Shown: positions 1 to 9,146 of the stretch, piece by piece
How positions within the stretch are numbered: the first letter of the stretch is position 1
Layout: each line of letters starts with the position of its first letter
Assembly (NCBI RefSeq): GCF_046156175.1
Contig: NZ_JAYLVL010000001.1
Location: forward strand, 310,001-374,000
DNA from: Lacisediminihabitans sp046156175
GTDB taxonomy: Bacteria; Actinomycetota; Actinomycetes; Actinomycetales; Microbacteriaceae
DNA length: 64,000 nucleotides
Direction of reading: 5' to 3'
Translations under genes and position numbers: made by a program
Notes under the pieces: generated by a model
What the model was told of the DNA's origin: nothing
Databases searched by the model: none
Seen by the model: only the letters and a program-made list of their open reading frames with translations

Positions 1-1030
1 CCCCCGGTCTCCCTGCCGCGGTCTCGGAATGTGCAGCCGGAATCACAGTCAGGGCGACGACCAGCGCGCCGACCCCGGCTCCCCCGACGATCCAGACGGG
101 AACCCGAACCGGCGCGAGGAGAGTGACCAGTCGCGCTCGCAGCTGCGCCAGCGGGTGGATGTCCGTGACCTCGACGGCACTGGCCCAATTGGGCAGAATC
201 TCCCGGCTCACGGCCAGATCCTCCGCGGGTGCCTCGCTCTGGGGAATCGGACGGACAACCGGACGGATCGACGGCTGCAGCGGCACCGAGACCGGTGACT
301 CCTCGTCGAAGCGGATCGGCAGCGCCGGCGCGAGCGCGAAGAGCAGGTCGATCATCCCCGATAGCGCTTCCTCACCCGGAGGCGGCCCTTCCAGCTCCCG
401 CCGGATCGCGGAAATGGCGGCGGCAGACGCTCCCGGCTCCAGCCGATCGAGCACCGAGCCGACCAGGATTCGAATCCCCTGCCGATCGGCGACCGCGCCA
501 GCATCCTCGTCGAGTTCGGCCGGGGTCATACTCGGAGCATCTCCCTCTGTCGGAAACTCCCCGATGAGCGCGACCGAGCCGAATTTCGCCAGCACCGGAG
601 CGCCACTATCGTCGAACAACACCGACGAAAGCGCTACGTCCCGATGCGCGACTCCGACCCGGTGCAGTTCCTTCACCGCCTCGACGAGGGGCACGAGAAT
701 GCTCACCGCCTCCCCCGGTTCGAGGGTGCCACGCAGAGCGAGCAGCCGGCTGAGGGTGCCGGAGTCGAGCCGGGGCAGGATGAGGCACGGTCGGCCATCC
801 GGTCCGGTTGCGAGGTCCTTCAGCTCCAGGAGGTGCCGGGAGGATGCCCGGGCCATAGCCTCTATCTCGCGATCGATGCTCCCATCGTCGGTCTGCGGCC
901 GGTAGATCTTGATCGCCGCGATCCGATCGCCGTCGGGAGGCTCCCGGCTTCCCGCGTGCCCGAGGTGGATCTCCGCGCGCGTCCCCGCACCGAGCTTGCG
1001 CACGAGTCGATAGCCGCCGACGGTCTCCAT
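1..1030 (-). CDS. Serine/threonine pseudokinase-like membrane protein (partial)
   Basis: The gene runs off the left edge, so only the first ~343 residues are visible. They form an N-terminal protein-kinase fold: a glycine-rich loop (GAGTRAEIHLG, residues 14-24), the VAIK-type lysine (AIK, K41), a likely alpha-C glutamate (E55) and an intact HRD (129-131). The loop after HRD reads HRDVALSSV, so the metal-binding Asn is Ser, and DFG is replaced by KFG (149-151). Loss of both metal-binding residues predicts a pseudokinase that senses or scaffolds. A Ser/Pro-rich linker and one membrane segment (about 310-335, VWIVGGAGVGALVVALTV) follow, which would put the unseen C-terminus outside the cell. The start was set at METVGGYRL; in-frame upstream starts exist at 1057 and 1153, the latter overlapping the divergent gene. 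Confidence 0.75.
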   Translation of the reverse strand, partial: METVGGYRLVRKLGAGTRAEIHLGHAGSREPPDGDRIAAIKIYRPQTDDGSIDREIEAMARASSRHLLELKDLATGPDGRPCLILPRLDSGTLSRLLALRGTLEPGEAVSILVPLVEAVKELHRVGVAHRDVALSSVLFDDSGAPVLAKFGSVALIGEFPTEGDAPSMTPAELDEDAGAVADRQGIRILVGSVLDRLEPGASAAAISAIRRELEGPPPGEEALSGMIDLLFALAPALPIRFDEESPVSVPLQPSIRPVVRPIPQSEAPAEDLAVSREILPNWASAVEVTDIHPLAQLRARLVTLLAPVRVPVWIVGGAGVGALVVALTVIPAAHSETAAGRPG

Positions 1031-1139
1031 GCTGCGAGTATCGAGCCCAAGAGGCATCCGTTGGCGCGCTTCGGCCCGGGCTGTGGCCAGGTGCCTCCGC
1101 TTCGCCAGTGTGAGGGAGCAGAGCCCGACGGTCAGGCCG

Positions 1140-1145
1140 TATCCT
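1140..1145 (+). promoter_or_regulatory. -10 box of leaderless DUF4191 gene
   Basis: TATCCT ends 6 nt before the ATG at 1152, so transcription should start at or next to the start codon. No Shine-Dalgarno motif is present. The call is inferred from position only. Confidence 0.45.
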
Positions 1146-1151
1146 TGTGTC

Positions 1152-1868
1152 ATGGCACGCACCCAGAATTCGGCCCCCAAACCTGCGAAAGAGCCCGGTC
1201 GTCTCAAGCAGATGTACCAGGTCTTCCAGATGACCCGTCGCTACGACTCGAACGCGATCTGGTGGTTCCTGCTCGCTTTCCTCGCCCCGATACTCGTCGG
1301 CATCGTCGCCGGATTCCTCATCTCCGGTGTCGATAACGTCTTCGGATTCGTGCTGTGGATCATCGCCGGTGTTCTCGGTGGAGTGCTGCTCTTCCTCATC
1401 GTGCTCGGGCGCCTCGCGGAGCGCGCTGCCTACTCGCAGATAGAGGGACAGGCGGGTGCCGTCGGCGCTGTGCTCAAGAGCTCCCTCCGCCGCGGCTGGA
1501 CCGCCAGCGAGATGCCCGTCGCAGTGAGTCCCAAGACCCAGGATGCCGTCTACCGGGCCGTCGGCAACGGCGGTGTCGTGCTGATCGGCGAGGGTCCGAA
1601 GAGTCGCACCCAGAAGATGCTTGATGAGGAACGTCGCCGTGTCACCCGCATCCTGCCGAACGTGAGCGTGCACTTCCTGCACGTGGGGCCGGATGCCGAT
1701 GCGGTGCCGCTGCACAAGCTCGCGGGCCGCATGGCGCGATTCAAGCGCTCGTTGAACAAGTCCGAGATCTACGCGGTGAGCAACCGGCTCGCCTCCCTCG
1801 GCAAGAACCAGCTTCCGATCCCCAAGGGCGTCGATCCGATGCGGGCTCGCGCCCCCCGCCCGCGCTAG
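1152..1868 (+). CDS. DUF4191 family membrane protein
   Basis: A 238-aa protein with a basic N-terminus, two adjacent membrane helices (roughly residues 37-60 and 64-88: WWFLLAFLAPILVGIVAGFL, then FVLWIIAGVLGGVLLFLIVL) and a soluble C-terminal domain of about 145 residues. That domain contains the VYRAVGNGGVVLIGEG segment typical of DUF4191, an actinobacterial family of unknown function. The ATG at 1152 was chosen over an upstream ATG at 1029 because that one would overlap the divergent kinase gene, and because a -10 box fits a leaderless start here. The gene normally lies between lipA and glnA in actinobacteria. Here RDD and glnA follow, but a divergent pseudokinase stands where the lip genes would be expected. 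Confidence 0.88.
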   Translation: MARTQNSAPKPAKEPGRLKQMYQVFQMTRRYDSNAIWWFLLAFLAPILVGIVAGFLISGVDNVFGFVLWIIAGVLGGVLLFLIVLGRLAERAAYSQIEGQAGAVGAVLKSSLRRGWTASEMPVAVSPKTQDAVYRAVGNGGVVLIGEGPKSRTQKMLDEERRRVTRILPNVSVHFLHVGPDADAVPLHKLAGRMARFKRSLNKSEIYAVSNRLASLGKNQLPIPKGVDPMRARAPRPR

Positions 1869-1896
1869 TCAGCGCTCTTCCCGCAGCGGCGGCAGG

Positions 1897-2307
1897 CTAG
1901 CGCCGCACCAGGACGGTGCCGGCGAGCCGGTCGTGCAGGCCGCGACGATCCCGGTCGGCGATGAGCGCCGGCACGAGCAGGGACAGCAGCACCGTGCGCA
2001 CGATCGGGCGCCAGACCCCGATCCATCCGGATGCCAGGGGCACGACGCGCATGCCGAGCAGAAGGTGCCCGATGCTGCCGCTGAGCAGCACAAGGAAGAC
2101 GATCTGCAGCACCGCGAAGACCGCGAGGCTGGCCCAGCGGTCGTAGTTGAAGAACGCGTAGGAGACCAAGGCCCCCAGCGCCACGTCGATGGCGAAGGCC
2201 GCGAGACGGCGACCGAACCGGGCGATCGAGCGCGGCCCGGTGGCGGGAAGACCGAAATGCCGGCCGGGCCAATCGCTGGACTGGGCGGATGTTCGGGGCT
2301 CTGCCAT
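1897..2307 (-). CDS. RDD family membrane protein
   Basis: A 136-aa protein with the RDD-family pattern: an Arg-containing first segment (FGRRLAAFAIDVALGALV), a second hydrophobic segment (LAVFAVLQIVFLVLLSGSIGHLLLG) and the terminal RGLHDRLAGTVLV motif found in nearly all RDD proteins. It is a small integral membrane protein of unknown transport or assembly role. The ATG at 2307 has a TAGGAT box exactly 7 nt upstream, so a leaderless start is likely; a longer reading frame to 2427 would run into the glnA control region. It faces DUF4191 tail to tail and is divergent from glnA, sharing its 141-bp control region. Confidence 0.88.
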   Translation of the reverse strand: MAEPRTSAQSSDWPGRHFGLPATGPRSIARFGRRLAAFAIDVALGALVSYAFFNYDRWASLAVFAVLQIVFLVLLSGSIGHLLLGMRVVPLASGWIGVWRPIVRTVLLSLLVPALIADRDRRGLHDRLAGTVLVRR

Positions 2308-2314
2308 ACCGAAG

Positions 2315-2320
2315 ATCCTA
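2315..2320 (-). promoter_or_regulatory. -10 box of leaderless RDD gene
   Basis: On the minus strand TAGGAT ends 7 nt before the ATG at 2307. The -35 region would overlap the left end of the GlnR-type operator. Confidence 0.5.
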
Positions 2321-2336
2321 CGTTCGTCGGCTCGAC

Positions 2337-2374
2337 GTAACATGCACGAAACAATAGCGACACCGTGGCGAAAC
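2337..2374 (+). promoter_or_regulatory. GlnR-type operator upstream of glnA
   Basis: Four pentamers are separated by exactly six bases each: GTAAC (2337), GAAAC (2348), GACAC (2359) and GAAAC (2370). This matches the tandem gTnAC-n6-GAAAC consensus described for the actinobacterial nitrogen regulator GlnR. It lies 75 bp before the glnA start. With a putative -10 (TAGCGT, 2385-2390) the site centres near -42, a position compatible with activation, although repression cannot be excluded. It also overlaps the -35 region of the divergent RDD gene. Confidence 0.75.
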
Positions 2375-2448
2375 TCCCTTCGTCTAGCGTCACAGTTGGC
2401 TGCGTTTGCCGCCGTACCCAGTTCCAAACCCCATTGGAGTCAAGTCAC

Positions 2449-3873
<1,425 letters not shown>

Positions 3874-3887
3874 TCCACCTCTCGACC

Positions 3888-3919
3888 AAGAGCCGCATCC
3901 CTTCGGGGGTGCGGCTCTT
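3888..3919 (+). terminator. Hairpin terminator of glnA
   Basis: A 14-bp stem (AAGAGCCGCATCCC / GGGGTGCGGCTCTT, one wobble pair) with a short TTCG-containing loop. It begins 14 bp after the glnA stop and is followed by a weak T-containing tract (CTGGGTT). Confidence 0.8.
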
Positions 3920-3994
3920 CTGGGTTAGCCCGCAAACCAGCCAGTGTCACGATGTCGGCCGTGGTCATCCGCCGCCGAACGGCAGCGGCCCCTC

Positions 3995-4050
3995 CGTCGC
4001 AAACTGCTCAGTCCCGGGGTCTCTTGCGACAGTCATTGACGGATGGGCGG
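3995..4050. repeat. Palindromic element, copy 1
   Basis: About 55 bp, beginning CGTCGCAAACTGCTCAG, with perfect 7-bp inverted arms GTCGCAA (3996-4002) and TTGCGAC (4024-4030). A second copy lies at 4277-4331. The shared core plus internal palindrome resembles an extragenic palindromic repeat. No transposase is nearby. Confidence 0.65.
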
Positions 4051-4070
4051 CGCTCGCCACCGCCATCCGC

Positions 4071-4154
4071 CAGACGTTGCGCCCGCAATGCCGCCTGCCT
4101 GACTTTGCGCCCGCAGTGCCGCCCGCCAGACTCTGCTCCCGCCGCGCCGCCAGC
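4071..4154. repeat. 28-bp degenerate tandem repeat (3 units)
   Basis: Three consecutive 28-bp units at 4071, 4099 and 4127 share the pattern cnGACttTGCgCCCGC followed by a GCCGCC block. The third unit leads into a degenerate third copy of the AAACTGCTC core (about 4146-4175). Confidence 0.6.
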
Positions 4155-4276
4155 CGTCAGAAACTGCTCCGACAGGCGCCCCAAGCAACGATCTCCGACG
4201 GGTGAGCGCTCCTGCCTACGGCCGGACGGAGCAAGTCGCCCGGCTCCGGGCACCTCCGGCCGTGATGCGCTCTGCC

Positions 4277-4331
4277 CGTCGCAAACTGCTCAGCTGCCGG
4301 GTCTTCGCGACTGTCATAGACGGCTGAACGG
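4277..4331. repeat. Palindromic element, copy 2
   Basis: Second copy of the 3995-4050 element, starting with the same CGTCGCAAACTGCTCAG. Its right arm is altered (TCGCGAC), leaving a shorter GTCGC/GCGAC pairing. Scattered substitutions and a one-base length change indicate an old duplication. Confidence 0.65.
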
Positions 4332-4457
4332 CACTCGAGGGCAGCAGATCCGCGGGATGCGGATGAACGGCACCCAAGAGCACCAGAGCCGGGGAAGACG
4401 GATGAGCTGCACCCGAGGGCAGCAGAGCAGAGGAAGCCGAATACTCGGCACCCAGTG
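4321..4457. repeat. 39-bp degenerate tandem repeat (3.5 units)
   Basis: Units of exactly 39 bp start at 4321, 4360 and 4399, with a partial unit at 4438. Each begins CGGnTGAnCnGCAC and continues with a Gly/Gln-codon-like GGGCAGCAGA block. Because 39 is a multiple of three, open frames persist through the array on both strands, but no real product is suggested. Confidence 0.7.
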
Positions 4458-4549
4458 ATAGGTGGATCAGGGAGGATGCATACGCGACGGCCCACACGAC
4501 AAAGCCTCCCCGGGCACAGCGCACCACAGTGGACGACCCCGGGAAACGG

Positions 4550-4585
4550 CAGCAGGGCCACACCGATGCCGGCGCGGCCCTGCTG
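4550..4585 (-). terminator. Terminator-like hairpin of polysaccharide operon
   Basis: A perfect 10-bp stem (CAGCAGGGCC / GGCCCTGCTG) with a 16-nt loop, starting 20 bp beyond the dehydrogenase stop. No U-tract follows, so termination strength is uncertain. Confidence 0.6.
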
Positions 4586-4604
4586 ATCCCCGGATCGCGC
4601 GGTT

Positions 4605-6074
4605 CTAGCGCGCTCCGACGAGTCTTCGGCCCGAGCCGAGTACGAGCGGTGGCGAGTAGGCCAGCAGCGGAGCGGGCGCCGTTCCGAGACCGGTGAGCGT
4701 CCAGCCGGCGGTTCGCCATTCATGCGCATCGAGGCAGTTGCGGGCGTCGATGATGACGGGCGTCGTCACGAGATCCACCAGATCGCGCGGATCGGTCTCC
4801 TTGAACTCGTTCCACTCCGTGAGAACGAGAAGGGCGTCGGAGTTCGTCGCCGCTTCCGCGATCGACTCGGCGTAGATCAGGGTCGGGAACATCTTCTGCG
4901 CCGTCTCGTTCGCTTCGGGATCGTAGACGACCACCTGGGCGCCGCGCAGGTGCAGAGCAGCGGCCACGTTGAGCGCCGGGGAATCGCGCACGTCATCCGT
5001 GAGCGGCTTGAAGGCCGCGCCCAGTACACCGATGCGACGGTTGAGCACGGATCCGCCACAGGCCTCGATCGCCATGTCGATCACGCGCTGGCGCTGAGCC
5101 ATGTTGATCTCGTCCACCTGCTGGAGGAGCGACGCCGCCTTCATAGCACCGAGCTCACTCGAGCGATGGATGAGCGCACGAATGTCCTTCGGCAGGCATC
5201 CGCCGCCGAATCCGAGGCCGGCGTTGAGGAACTGCCGTCCGATGCGCACATCGTGGCCGAGGGCATCCGCGAGCACGTTGACGTCGGCTCCCGCTGCATC
5301 GCACACCTCAGCGATGGCGTTGATGAAGGAGATCTTGGTGGCGAGGAACGCGTTCGCGCTGACCTTCACCAGTTCCGCCGTCGGCAGGTCGCAGACGATG
5401 ACCGGGGTACCGGTGGCGATCGGAATGGCGTAGACCTCGCGCATGAGGGCTTCAGAGGCGTCGCTGGTGCCGCCGAGCACGATGCGGTCTGGCGTGAGTG
5501 TGTCGTCGACAGCCTTGCCCTCGCGGAGGAACTCGGGGTTCCAGATGATCTCGGTCTCGATGCCCTCCGGCACATGCTCCAGGATCATGTCCCGCAGTGC
5601 CTGCCCGGTGCCGACGGGCACCGTCGACTTACCGACGATCAGGCCGTTGTGCGTGAGGTTCTTGGCAACCTGCCTCGTGGCCTCCTGCACGTAGTTGAGG
5701 TTCGCCGCATTGCTTCCGCGCTGCTGTGGGGTGCCGACGCAGATGAAGTGGACATCCGACAGCGCCGTGGCCTCGGCGATGTCCGTGGTGAAACGAAGTC
5801 GTCCGCTTTCGACATGCTTGCGGATGAGTTCCGGCAGACCGGGCTCGAAGAAGGGAACACGCCCTTCGCTGAGGGCCTGGGCCTTGGCCGGGTCGTTGTC
5901 GACACCGATCACTTCGAAGCCCATTTCGGCCATGGCGGCCGCATGCGTCGCACCGAGGTATCCGGTGCCGACGACGCTGATTCGAGGCGCGGTGGTGCGC
6001 GAGGCGTTGAGGCTGGTGTCGACGAAGACCTGGTCGACAGGTGTTGCATCTCCGAGCGGGTTCTGCTTCTTCAT
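4605..6074 (-). CDS. UDP-glucose 6-dehydrogenase
   Basis: A 489-aa NAD-dependent dehydrogenase that oxidises UDP-glucose (or a related UDP-hexose) to the uronic acid. Visible features are a Rossmann nucleotide-binding motif (VGTGYLG, about residue 37), the STVPVGTG and NPEFLREG motifs, and the catalytic cysteine in GFGGGCLPKDI (about residue 295). The C-terminal UDP-binding domain contains GAAFKPLTDDVRDSPA. The first ~30 residues precede the family's normal start. The ATG at 6074 has a good AGGAGG motif 6 nt upstream, so the extension is probably real. It is the last gene of a GT2-hydrolase-dehydrogenase operon, pointing to supply of UDP-glucuronate for the polymer made by the GT2. Confidence 0.93.
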   Translation of the reverse strand: MKKQNPLGDATPVDQVFVDTSLNASRTTAPRISVVGTGYLGATHAAAMAEMGFEVIGVDNDPAKAQALSEGRVPFFEPGLPELIRKHVESGRLRFTTDIAEATALSDVHFICVGTPQQRGSNAANLNYVQEATRQVAKNLTHNGLIVGKSTVPVGTGQALRDMILEHVPEGIETEIIWNPEFLREGKAVDDTLTPDRIVLGGTSDASEALMREVYAIPIATGTPVIVCDLPTAELVKVSANAFLATKISFINAIAEVCDAAGADVNVLADALGHDVRIGRQFLNAGLGFGGGCLPKDIRALIHRSSELGAMKAASLLQQVDEINMAQRQRVIDMAIEACGGSVLNRRIGVLGAAFKPLTDDVRDSPALNVAAALHLRGAQVVVYDPEANETAQKMFPTLIYAESIAEAATNSDALLVLTEWNEFKETDPRDLVDLVTTPVIIDARNCLDAHEWRTAGWTLTGLGTAPAPLLAYSPPLVLGSGRRLVGAR

Positions 6075-6154
6075 GATGTCCTCCTGGTGGTGGTGATGGA
6101 CGCCGTCCGATGGGGATGGTGGCTGGTGGGGTGTGCGGATCACTGGTCGGTTGG

Positions 6155-7597
6155 TCATTGAGGGCTGAGGTCGAATCGTCCGCCGGGCAGCGCGAGGCCC
6201 GCGGTGAAGGCGGCGAGGCTGTCCGGCCTCGAGTCGATCCGCCAGTCGTTGGTTGCCAGCTCCCCCTCGGTGTACGAGGTGACGGCGAGGTTGAACCAGG
6301 AGAACCCGATGATGTCCTGGTTCTCCGGCTTCGCCAGCGCCTGGAAGAGGCTCGAGATCCAGGCCGCCTTGTGGCCGCCGACTTCGGATGCCCCGATCTC
6401 GGCCAGCAGGATCGGCTTGTCGGTGATCCGCCTCAGTTCCTTGAGGCTCGGGGTGAAGGTGTAGTCGAAGGTGAAGTTGTTGTCCGGCTTGTAGGCGGGG
6501 CGCAGGTAGCCGGAGAGTCCAACGACATCCACGTAGGCAGATCCCGGGTAGAGCGAATCGAGGTAGGCCGGGGCCTTGTGCGTCGCCGGGAGGTTGTTGA
6601 TCACGTTCGGCGCCCAGATCCAGGCGACGAGGCTGTTCGCGCCCTCCTCCTGGAAGATGTCGTGAACGTGTTGCCACATCTTGACGTAGTCCCCGGGGCG
6701 GTTGCCGTTGATGGCCGTGCCCTTGGCGTCGTCTTCGGACCACGGATACCAGACGCCGTTCATCTCATGGTCGAGACGGATGCCGAGGGGAAGACCGGAG
6801 GCGACGATGTCCTTGGCGTACTGGTGCAGGTACGCGTCGAAGTTGCCCGGCACGCCGGTGGCGGGATCACCGATGATCTTGGGGAGCGAGTAATCCGGTT
6901 CCTCGACGGCGTCATTGGCGGCGCCGATCGGACGGGACTCCCACGTGAGGATCGGGAGCGTGTTGCGCTTCCAGGACGCCTTTACGACATCCGCCCGGAA
7001 CGTCTGGTCCCAACCGCCGAAATAGCCGACCGCATTCGGCTGGCTGCCGATCTTCTTCGCCGTGGCGTCGAAGGATGCGAAGTTGAACGGTGCCTGCTCT
7101 GTGTACATGCCGAAGTAGCGGGAGGTCGGGTTGATGATCTCCGCTTTGGACGGTGCGGTCACGACCGCGCCGGCCGCGTTGGTGCTCGACGGTTTGCGGG
7201 TGATCGGCTTCGCCCGTGCTGCCATGGTGGTCTTTGCTGCCGCAGCGGCATCCAGGGCGCCCTGGGCGCTGTAGAGCTGCTGCTGGATCGACGCCAACTG
7301 GGCCTTCGTCGCGCTGAGGTTGCCCTTGCTTCCGCTCAGCTGCTTCTGGAGGGCGATGACCTGGCTGAGCAGTGAATTGCGCTCGGCAACGATTTTGGCG
7401 GTAGCGATGTCCGCCCGAGTGACGGATGCCGCTGCCTGGGTCACCGGGTTGGCCGGCGAGTTCCAGACGATCACACTCGTGGCCACGAGCCCGAGCACGA
7501 GGACGGCGGCGCCGGCTGCGGTGAACCGTGCGCGGGTGCTCGAGAGCGCCCACCAGGTTCCCGGTCGACTGAGGTTGCTGCGCTTAAGAAATGACAA
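6155..7597 (-). CDS. Membrane-anchored GH26-like glycoside hydrolase
   Basis: A 480-aa protein with a basic N-terminus, one membrane segment (about 28-48, AAVLVLGLVATSVIVW), a predicted coiled coil (about 58-115, rich in Leu/Gln/Ser) and an extracellular catalytic domain from about residue 155. The domain resembles family GH26: RLDHEMNGVWYPW (about 273-285) carries the likely acid/base Glu, and ILLAEIGASEVGG (about 395) the likely nucleophile Glu. GH26 members cleave beta-mannans or mixed beta-glucans; the substrate here is unknown. It overlaps the end of the GT2 gene by 14 bp, so translation is probably coupled. A role in trimming, releasing or editing the nascent polysaccharide is inferred from this context. 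Confidence 0.8.
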   Translation of the reverse strand: MSFLKRSNLSRPGTWWALSSTRARFTAAGAAVLVLGLVATSVIVWNSPANPVTQAAASVTRADIATAKIVAERNSLLSQVIALQKQLSGSKGNLSATKAQLASIQQQLYSAQGALDAAAAAKTTMAARAKPITRKPSSTNAAGAVVTAPSKAEIINPTSRYFGMYTEQAPFNFASFDATAKKIGSQPNAVGYFGGWDQTFRADVVKASWKRNTLPILTWESRPIGAANDAVEEPDYSLPKIIGDPATGVPGNFDAYLHQYAKDIVASGLPLGIRLDHEMNGVWYPWSEDDAKGTAINGNRPGDYVKMWQHVHDIFQEEGANSLVAWIWAPNVINNLPATHKAPAYLDSLYPGSAYVDVVGLSGYLRPAYKPDNNFTFDYTFTPSLKELRRITDKPILLAEIGASEVGGHKAAWISSLFQALAKPENQDIIGFSWFNLAVTSYTEGELATNDWRIDSRPDSLAAFTAGLALPGGRFDLSPQ

Positions 7598-9146
7598 TGA
7601 AATACGCCTCCACAGCGAAGATGGTGAGTCCGATCACGTACGGCCACGCGGCCTTGGGATTGAGGCGCCGGCGGCGCTGGGCCCGAGGCGCTGAAGGCCT
7701 GACCCTGGTTCCGATCCGTGGCGATGCCTCGAGCAGCGCCGTCGAGTGGTTGCCGGCCGACATCGGCCCGAATCCGATCGGGGCCTGGTCGGAACCGTGA
7801 TCGACTCGGGGGCGCTCATCAACCGACAGGGACTCGACGATCGTGTCGTTCGACGATCCGCCCGCATACGCCCCGGCCCGAGTACCCCAGCCGCTGGCGT
7901 GACCCATCCGGAAGAAGCCGATGAGTCGGATGGGCATGAGGAACGCGGTCGAGACGATGATGAACACGGGAAGGCGGAAGAAGTCGCTCGGCTTCTCCGA
8001 GAGGTGACGCAATTGCCGGATGGCCATGCTGAGCACCGAGGACAACACCATGAGGCCGACGACGAGCGCGATACCGCTCTGGACGCCGTACTCCTTGAGG
8101 ATGCCCTCATAGAAGTTGTAGCCCTGGCCGGTGAAGCTGCGGAAGATCCAGCCGCCGATGACTCCGGCGAGCAGGAAGGGGAGCACGATGTCCATGACGA
8201 AGAACAGGGCGAGCACAGGGGCGTGCCCGAGCATCCAGGGCAGCATCCGCAGGGTGTTGTACTGGCTGCCACGAGCCCAGCGCAGCTGCTGCTTGAAGAG
8301 CTTCTTGATCTGGAGCGGAGCATCCGTATAGACCAGCGAGGTGTACTGGTACACGGTGCGGTAGCCCTCCTTGAGCGTGAGGTTGGTGAGGGTGCGGTCG
8401 TCGCTGACCTCGAGGAAGACGCCCATGAACTGTTCGCTCATGAAGCGCTCCATGACCCGCACCATGATCGAACGGCGGAACGCGATCGTGCGTCCGGGAA
8501 GGCAGCCGACCTGCCCGAGAACACTCTGCGCCGGCATGGAGTACAGGGCGCGGGAGTTCTCCAGCCAGTCCGCCCACCGGGTGATCCAGCTGCGCTCCGG
8601 CTCGAGAATCCGCTGGCGCGTCGTCGCGCCTCCGACGGATGCGTCGGCGAACGGCTTCACGAGCTCCGAGAGGGTGTTGTCGGTCCAGACGGTGTCGGAA
8701 TCGACCAGCACCGTGATGTCGCCGGTGGAAAGCTCCGTGCCGATCTTCACGGCGTTGCGTTTGCCGGGAATCGGGGTGTGGACCCACCGCACCAGGGGCC
8801 GGAACTCGTCGGAGATCGCTTCGAGGGTCGGGTTCCGTGCGCCATTGATCACGACGATGATCTCGCCGGGCCGCTGCTCCACCATGCGGCCGAGCACATC
8901 ACGAAAGAGATCCTCCGGCTCGTCGAGCACGGGAACGATGACGCTGGTCGTTCCGGTGAAGGTTCCGGTGAAGGGTTTGTAGCGGCTGGAGATCACGAGC
9001 TTGATCACCCAGAGGGCCCAGATCAGTGCGGAGTAGACCGCGAAGGTGTAAATCTCCGGGTGTCCGTCAATCATGTGACGGATCTGGAGGATGAAGATGA
9101 ACACGAGATTCCCCGATCGTTTGCGGTGGTGGACTGTCCGCAACAT
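7584..9146 (-). CDS. Processive family-2 glycosyltransferase (polysaccharide synthase)
   Basis: A 520-aa (or slightly shorter) membrane glycosyltransferase of the hyaluronan/cellulose-synthase type. An N-terminal helix (YTFAVYSALIWALWVIKLV) precedes the GT-A domain. The domain has the nucleotide-binding DxD-type LVDSDT (about residue 149), the acceptor-site SDDRTL (about 250) and the processivity signature QQLRWARG (about 289). Four or five membrane helices follow, then a cytoplasmic tail rich in Ser/Arg and a final C-terminal helix. The start is uncertain: 9146 has no Shine-Dalgarno, while a GTG at 9104 has a weak GGGGA and an ATG at 9074 also fits. With the downstream hydrolase and UDP-sugar dehydrogenase it likely makes and exports a uronic-acid polysaccharide, as synthase-dependent capsules do. 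Confidence 0.85.
   Translation of the reverse strand: MLRTVHHRKRSGNLVFIFILQIRHMIDGHPEIYTFAVYSALIWALWVIKLVISSRYKPFTGTFTGTTSVIVPVLDEPEDLFRDVLGRMVEQRPGEIIVVINGARNPTLEAISDEFRPLVRWVHTPIPGKRNAVKIGTELSTGDITVLVDSDTVWTDNTLSELVKPFADASVGGATTRQRILEPERSWITRWADWLENSRALYSMPAQSVLGQVGCLPGRTIAFRRSIMVRVMERFMSEQFMGVFLEVSDDRTLTNLTLKEGYRTVYQYTSLVYTDAPLQIKKLFKQQLRWARGSQYNTLRMLPWMLGHAPVLALFFVMDIVLPFLLAGVIGGWIFRSFTGQGYNFYEGILKEYGVQSGIALVVGLMVLSSVLSMAIRQLRHLSEKPSDFFRLPVFIIVSTAFLMPIRLIGFFRMGHASGWGTRAGAYAGGSSNDTIVESLSVDERPRVDHGSDQAPIGFGPMSAGNHSTALLEASPRIGTRVRPSAPRAQRRRRLNPKAAWPYVIGLTIFAVEAYFIVIS

Larger units (their letters stand above)
3920..4604. other. Repeat-rich spacer without recognisable gene
   Basis: 685 bp between the glnA terminator and the dehydrogenase gene. 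Short open frames on both strands encode only low-complexity Arg/Pro/Ala or repeat-derived peptides with no family resemblance. The spacer contains a duplicated palindromic element, a 28-bp and a 39-bp degenerate tandem repeat, and the terminator hairpin of the left-going polysaccharide operon. Confidence 0.7.

Noticed and set aside
3952..4719. Open frames across the repeat spacer (168 codons plus strand, 190 and 167 codons minus strand)
   Set aside because: They exist because the 39-bp repeat unit is a multiple of three. Peptides are repeat-derived without ribosome sites or known domains.
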